This document shows, in pieces, positions 61,792-64,000 of a DNA stretch of 64,000 bases. This stretch comes from Paramesorhizobium sp049065735 (GTDB taxonomy: Bacteria > Pseudomonadota > Alphaproteobacteria > Rhizobiales > Rhizobiaceae). Position 1 is the stretch's first letter. Every line of letters begins with the position of its first letter. The notes beneath the pieces are model-generated. The model searched no databases, was not told the DNA's origin, and was given only the letters and a program-made list of their open reading frames with translations. The position numbers and the translations under genes were made by a program. The DNA is taken from contig NZ_JBAKHD010000001.1 of the NCBI RefSeq assembly GCF_049065735.1, positions 620,001-684,000 of the forward strand, written 5' to 3'.

Positions 61792-61924
61792 TTGGGTCTC
61801 CCCGCGAAGATAATGGGCAAGGTTTATCACGGTAAGGATGGCGAAACCAAGTTCATTGACCCGCGCGCCATTGACGCGGCGGCTTTCCCTTTCTACCCCT
61901 GTTGCGGGCAGGGAATGGAGCCGG

Positions 61925-62980
61925 ATGGTGGAAGTCGATTTTGGCGGTGAAAATGATGTCGTTTTCGAGCGCCGCGGTTGCGCGGGCCTCATCCGCCTGA
62001 TGCGGCCCGCCGCGTTGAATGCGCTGACCCACGGCATGGTCAAGGCGATGCGGCGCGCGCTCACCGCCTGGGAGGCTGATCTGGATGTCGCGTTGATCAT
62101 CGTGGAGGGCGAGGGGCGTGCCTTCTGCGCCGGCGGCGATGTGGCCGCGGCCTACAGGGCCCGCCTCGCAGGCACTCCCGCCCATGATTTCTTCGCCGAC
62201 GAATACCGCCTCAACGCAAAGATCAAGCGCTACACCAAGCCATATATCTCCTTTCTCGACGGCATCGTCATGGGCGGCGGCGCAGGCATTTCCGTGCATG
62301 GCTCCCATCGTATCGTGACGGAGAATACGCTTTTTGCCATGCCGGAGGTCGGAATCGGCTTCTTCCCGGATGTGGGCGCCAGCGCCTTCCTGCCGCATCT
62401 GCCCGGTCATTTCGGGCTCTATCTGGCGCTCACCGGCAACCGGATTCGCTGGGGCGATTGCCTTGGAACCGGCATCGCTACCCATGCAATCGCTTCGGAG
62501 GCCACAGGGCGCGTGCGGAATATGCTCATCGAGACAGGTGATGTCGCGGCGGCTCTGGCCGATACGGCAAGCCCCGATTTCGAAACAGGCGGCGAAACCC
62601 GGCAACTGATCGCCGAATGTTTCGCCGAAGCGACGCTGGAGGACTGCATCGCGGCATTGCAAGGCAGTGCTGACGCAGGCAGCGATGCAACTGCCGCCAT
62701 CCTGAAAACCATGGAAAGCCGCTCGCCGACGAGCCTTTGCGTCACATCAAGGCAAATGGCGGAGGGCAGGGCGCTTTCCATGGACGATTGCATGCGGATG
62801 GAATATCGCATCGTCACCCGGATGCTCGCAGGGCATGATTTCTATGAAGGCGTGCGCGCGGCGCTGATCGAAAAGGACGGCAAGCCCCGCTGGCAGCCTT
62901 CACGGCTGGCGGATGTCTTGCCCGGTGATATCGATGCCTATTTTGCGCCGCTTGGAACGAGGGAACTGACGCTGCCATGA
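61925..62980 (+). CDS. 3-hydroxyisobutyryl-CoA hydrolase-like enoyl-CoA hydratase family protein
   Basis: 351 residues from ATG 61925. Crotonase fold: VEGEGRAFCAGGDVAAAYRA (oxyanion hole, about 65), MGGGAGISVHGSHRIVTENT (about 118), and FAMPEVGIGFFPDVGASAF (about 140), which with the C-terminal extension matches the HIBYL-CoA hydrolase branch of valine catabolism. Overlaps the DUF6163 gene by 4 bp. Confidence 0.88.
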   Translation: MVEVDFGGENDVVFERRGCAGLIRLMRPAALNALTHGMVKAMRRALTAWEADLDVALIIVEGEGRAFCAGGDVAAAYRARLAGTPAHDFFADEYRLNAKIKRYTKPYISFLDGIVMGGGAGISVHGSHRIVTENTLFAMPEVGIGFFPDVGASAFLPHLPGHFGLYLALTGNRIRWGDCLGTGIATHAIASEATGRVRNMLIETGDVAAALADTASPDFETGGETRQLIAECFAEATLEDCIAALQGSADAGSDATAAILKTMESRSPTSLCVTSRQMAEGRALSMDDCMRMEYRIVTRMLAGHDFYEGVRAALIEKDGKPRWQPSRLADVLPGDIDAYFAPLGTRELTLP

Positions 62981-63399
62981 TGGAGGAGCAACTGCGCCAG
63001 CGCGCCGAGCCCACGCTCGCCGAAACCGGCTTCGTCTGGTTCATGCGGCTTTTGTCGATCTATTCGCTGGCGCTGGGGGTCGCTTACTGGATTAGGCTCA
63101 TCGGCCTCCATCCGGGACTGCTCTGGCGCTTCGACCTGATGCCCTGGCAATGGCAGGCCGCGTCCGTCTCGCTGGCGGTGTTGTTCCCGGTGGCGGCAAG
63201 CGGCCTCTGGATGCGCGCGCCCTGGGGCCCGGTCGTCTGGTTCGCGGCGGCAATTTTGGAAACGGCGATGTACACCGTCTTCGAGCGCGTCTACGCCGCC
63301 AAGCCCATGGTCGGCGTCACCAATGGCCTGATCCTGGCCGTCTATATCGCGTTTCGTGTAATGCTGGTTCTTCAGGAGCGCGAGCGCCGTAAGCCATGA
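62977..63399 (+). CDS. DUF6163-like inner-membrane protein
   Basis: 140 residues, four helices with segments GFVWFMRLLSIYSLALGVAY, VWFAAAILETAMYTVFERVY and LILAVYIAFRVML. Function unknown. It is coupled to the hydrolase gene and precedes ldtR by 157 bp, a neighbourhood I associate with rhizobial genomes. Confidence 0.8.
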   Translation: MMEEQLRQRAEPTLAETGFVWFMRLLSIYSLALGVAYWIRLIGLHPGLLWRFDLMPWQWQAASVSLAVLFPVAASGLWMRAPWGPVVWFAAAILETAMYTVFERVYAAKPMVGVTNGLILAVYIAFRVMLVLQERERRKP

Positions 63400-63556
63400 G
63401 TACAGGCTACATAAGCAATTCATTAAGCCTGAATTTGCTTCTTCTTCGGTAAGCTCCTGTTAAGTCTGTGTTTTAATTCGAATTTTATGCGTGTCGATTA
63501 TTGTCTGTCTCAACGGTGAGAAAAAATACACCGACGCAACAGAGAGGCATAAGACG

Positions 63557-64000
63557 ATGATCAATACCCAGCGCAAGTCGGGCGCGGATACGCGTTCGCA
63601 GAATGAACAGACGGCTTTGCGGACGCTCTATCTGGAAGCGTTGCAGCTTGTAGAGCGCCTGCATCGCCGCCTGCTCGATGTCGTCAAGGACGAGTTCGAG
63701 CGTAACGGCCGCAGCGATATCAATGCGGTTCAGGCACTGCTGCTCTTCAACATCGGCAATGCCGAGCTGACGGCGGGCGAGCTGCGCAGCCGCGGCTATT
63801 ACCTCGGCTCCAACGTGTCCTACAATCTGAAGAAGCTCGTCGAGATGGGCTTCATTCATCACCAGCGCTCCCGCGTCGACCGCCGCTCGGTGCGCATCAG
63901 CCTGACCCCGAAGGGCCAGGAAGTGGCCGATCTGGTGGCCAAGCTCTATGAGCGCCACGTCGCTTCGATCGAGCAGGTCGGCGGTATCCGCGCCGAAGAG
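63557..64000 (+). CDS. ldtR: MarR-family regulator LdtR, cut by the window end
   Basis: Starts ATG 63557 (MINTQRKSGADTRSQNEQTA); 148 codons are visible and the frame is still open at the edge. A winged-helix MarR domain is clear: INAVQALLLFNIGNAELTAG, LRSRGYYLGSNVSYNLKKLV, then the wing RSRVDRRSVRISLTPKG. In Liberibacter and Sinorhizobium, LdtR controls an L,D-transpeptidase and cell-wall stress tolerance. The 157-bp leader (63400-63556) is AT-rich. Confidence 0.9.
   Translation, partial: MINTQRKSGADTRSQNEQTALRTLYLEALQLVERLHRRLLDVVKDEFERNGRSDINAVQALLLFNIGNAELTAGELRSRGYYLGSNVSYNLKKLVEMGFIHHQRSRVDRRSVRISLTPKGQEVADLVAKLYERHVASIEQVGGIRAEE

Overview
The window is a GC-rich, densely coded chromosomal segment of an alphaproteobacterium of the order Hyphomicrobiales (Rhizobiales), most likely Brucellaceae (Brucella/Ochrobactrum and relatives). 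The best markers are an Omp25-type outer-membrane protein (22750-23394) next to uvrC, the rhizobial general amino-acid permease operon aapJQMP, a cysteine-free (non-zinc type) HemB, an NDUFS4-like complex I accessory subunit, the HdaA-type replication regulator and an LdtR-type MarR regulator at the right edge. The species is an inference; nothing here fixes it. I see no prophage, insertion sequence, plasmid origin or CRISPR array.

Layout. 0-8.6 kb: a tightly packed minus-strand envelope operon, lptF-lptG-lptD-surA-like-pdxA-rsmA, followed by an EamA permease. 8.9-17.2 kb: pepA-holC, a CPBP membrane protease, an ABC-F ATPase, a TetR/YciI unit with two clear tandem operators, ndk, a broken MNT-HEPN toxin-antitoxin pair and a YbaY-META envelope protein. 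17.2-26.3 kb: moaE, moaD, pgsA, a RelE/HTH toxin-antitoxin pair with a perfect palindromic operator, uvrC, a short-chain reductase, omp25, a GST-like protein, RNase T2 with an unknown exported partner, and rlmJ. 26.3-38.8 kb: a Phd/PIN pair, a second EamA permease with an orphan molybdopterin oxidoreductase, a RelE/XRE pair, purMN, a PerM-like permease with hdaA, small membrane proteins with a decayed copy beside them, tRNA-Arg(UCU), tRNA-Pro(UGG), metC and a PAP2 phosphatase. 39-49.4 kb: the aap operon, an FAD monooxygenase, a zinc-finger protein and ppk-ppx. 49.4-64 kb: a GlxA-type regulator with a cysteine hydrolase, rnd, aspS, vapBC, an exported unknown, parC, a GNAT, bpt, an RDD protein, hemB, a hydroxyisobutyryl-CoA hydrolase-like protein, a DUF6163 protein and a 3'-truncated ldtR.

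Functional themes are envelope biogenesis (lipopolysaccharide transport, phospholipid synthesis, Omp25, LdtR), nutrient scavenging (Aap, polyphosphate) and genome maintenance (uvrC, parC, hdaA, holC). Five toxin-antitoxin modules sit singly between housekeeping genes; one is dead, with separate lesions in both genes. Intergenic regions hold several families of short inverted repeats, one of which supplies the last codons and stop of hdaA. I found no wholly new multi-gene system. The best leads are the decaying MNT-HEPN pair, the 82+37-residue membrane-protein pair with a degenerate relative, the RNase T2 neighbour, an antisense mini-ORF and stem-loop in the aapJ-aapQ gap, and a long nested palindrome upstream of bpt.
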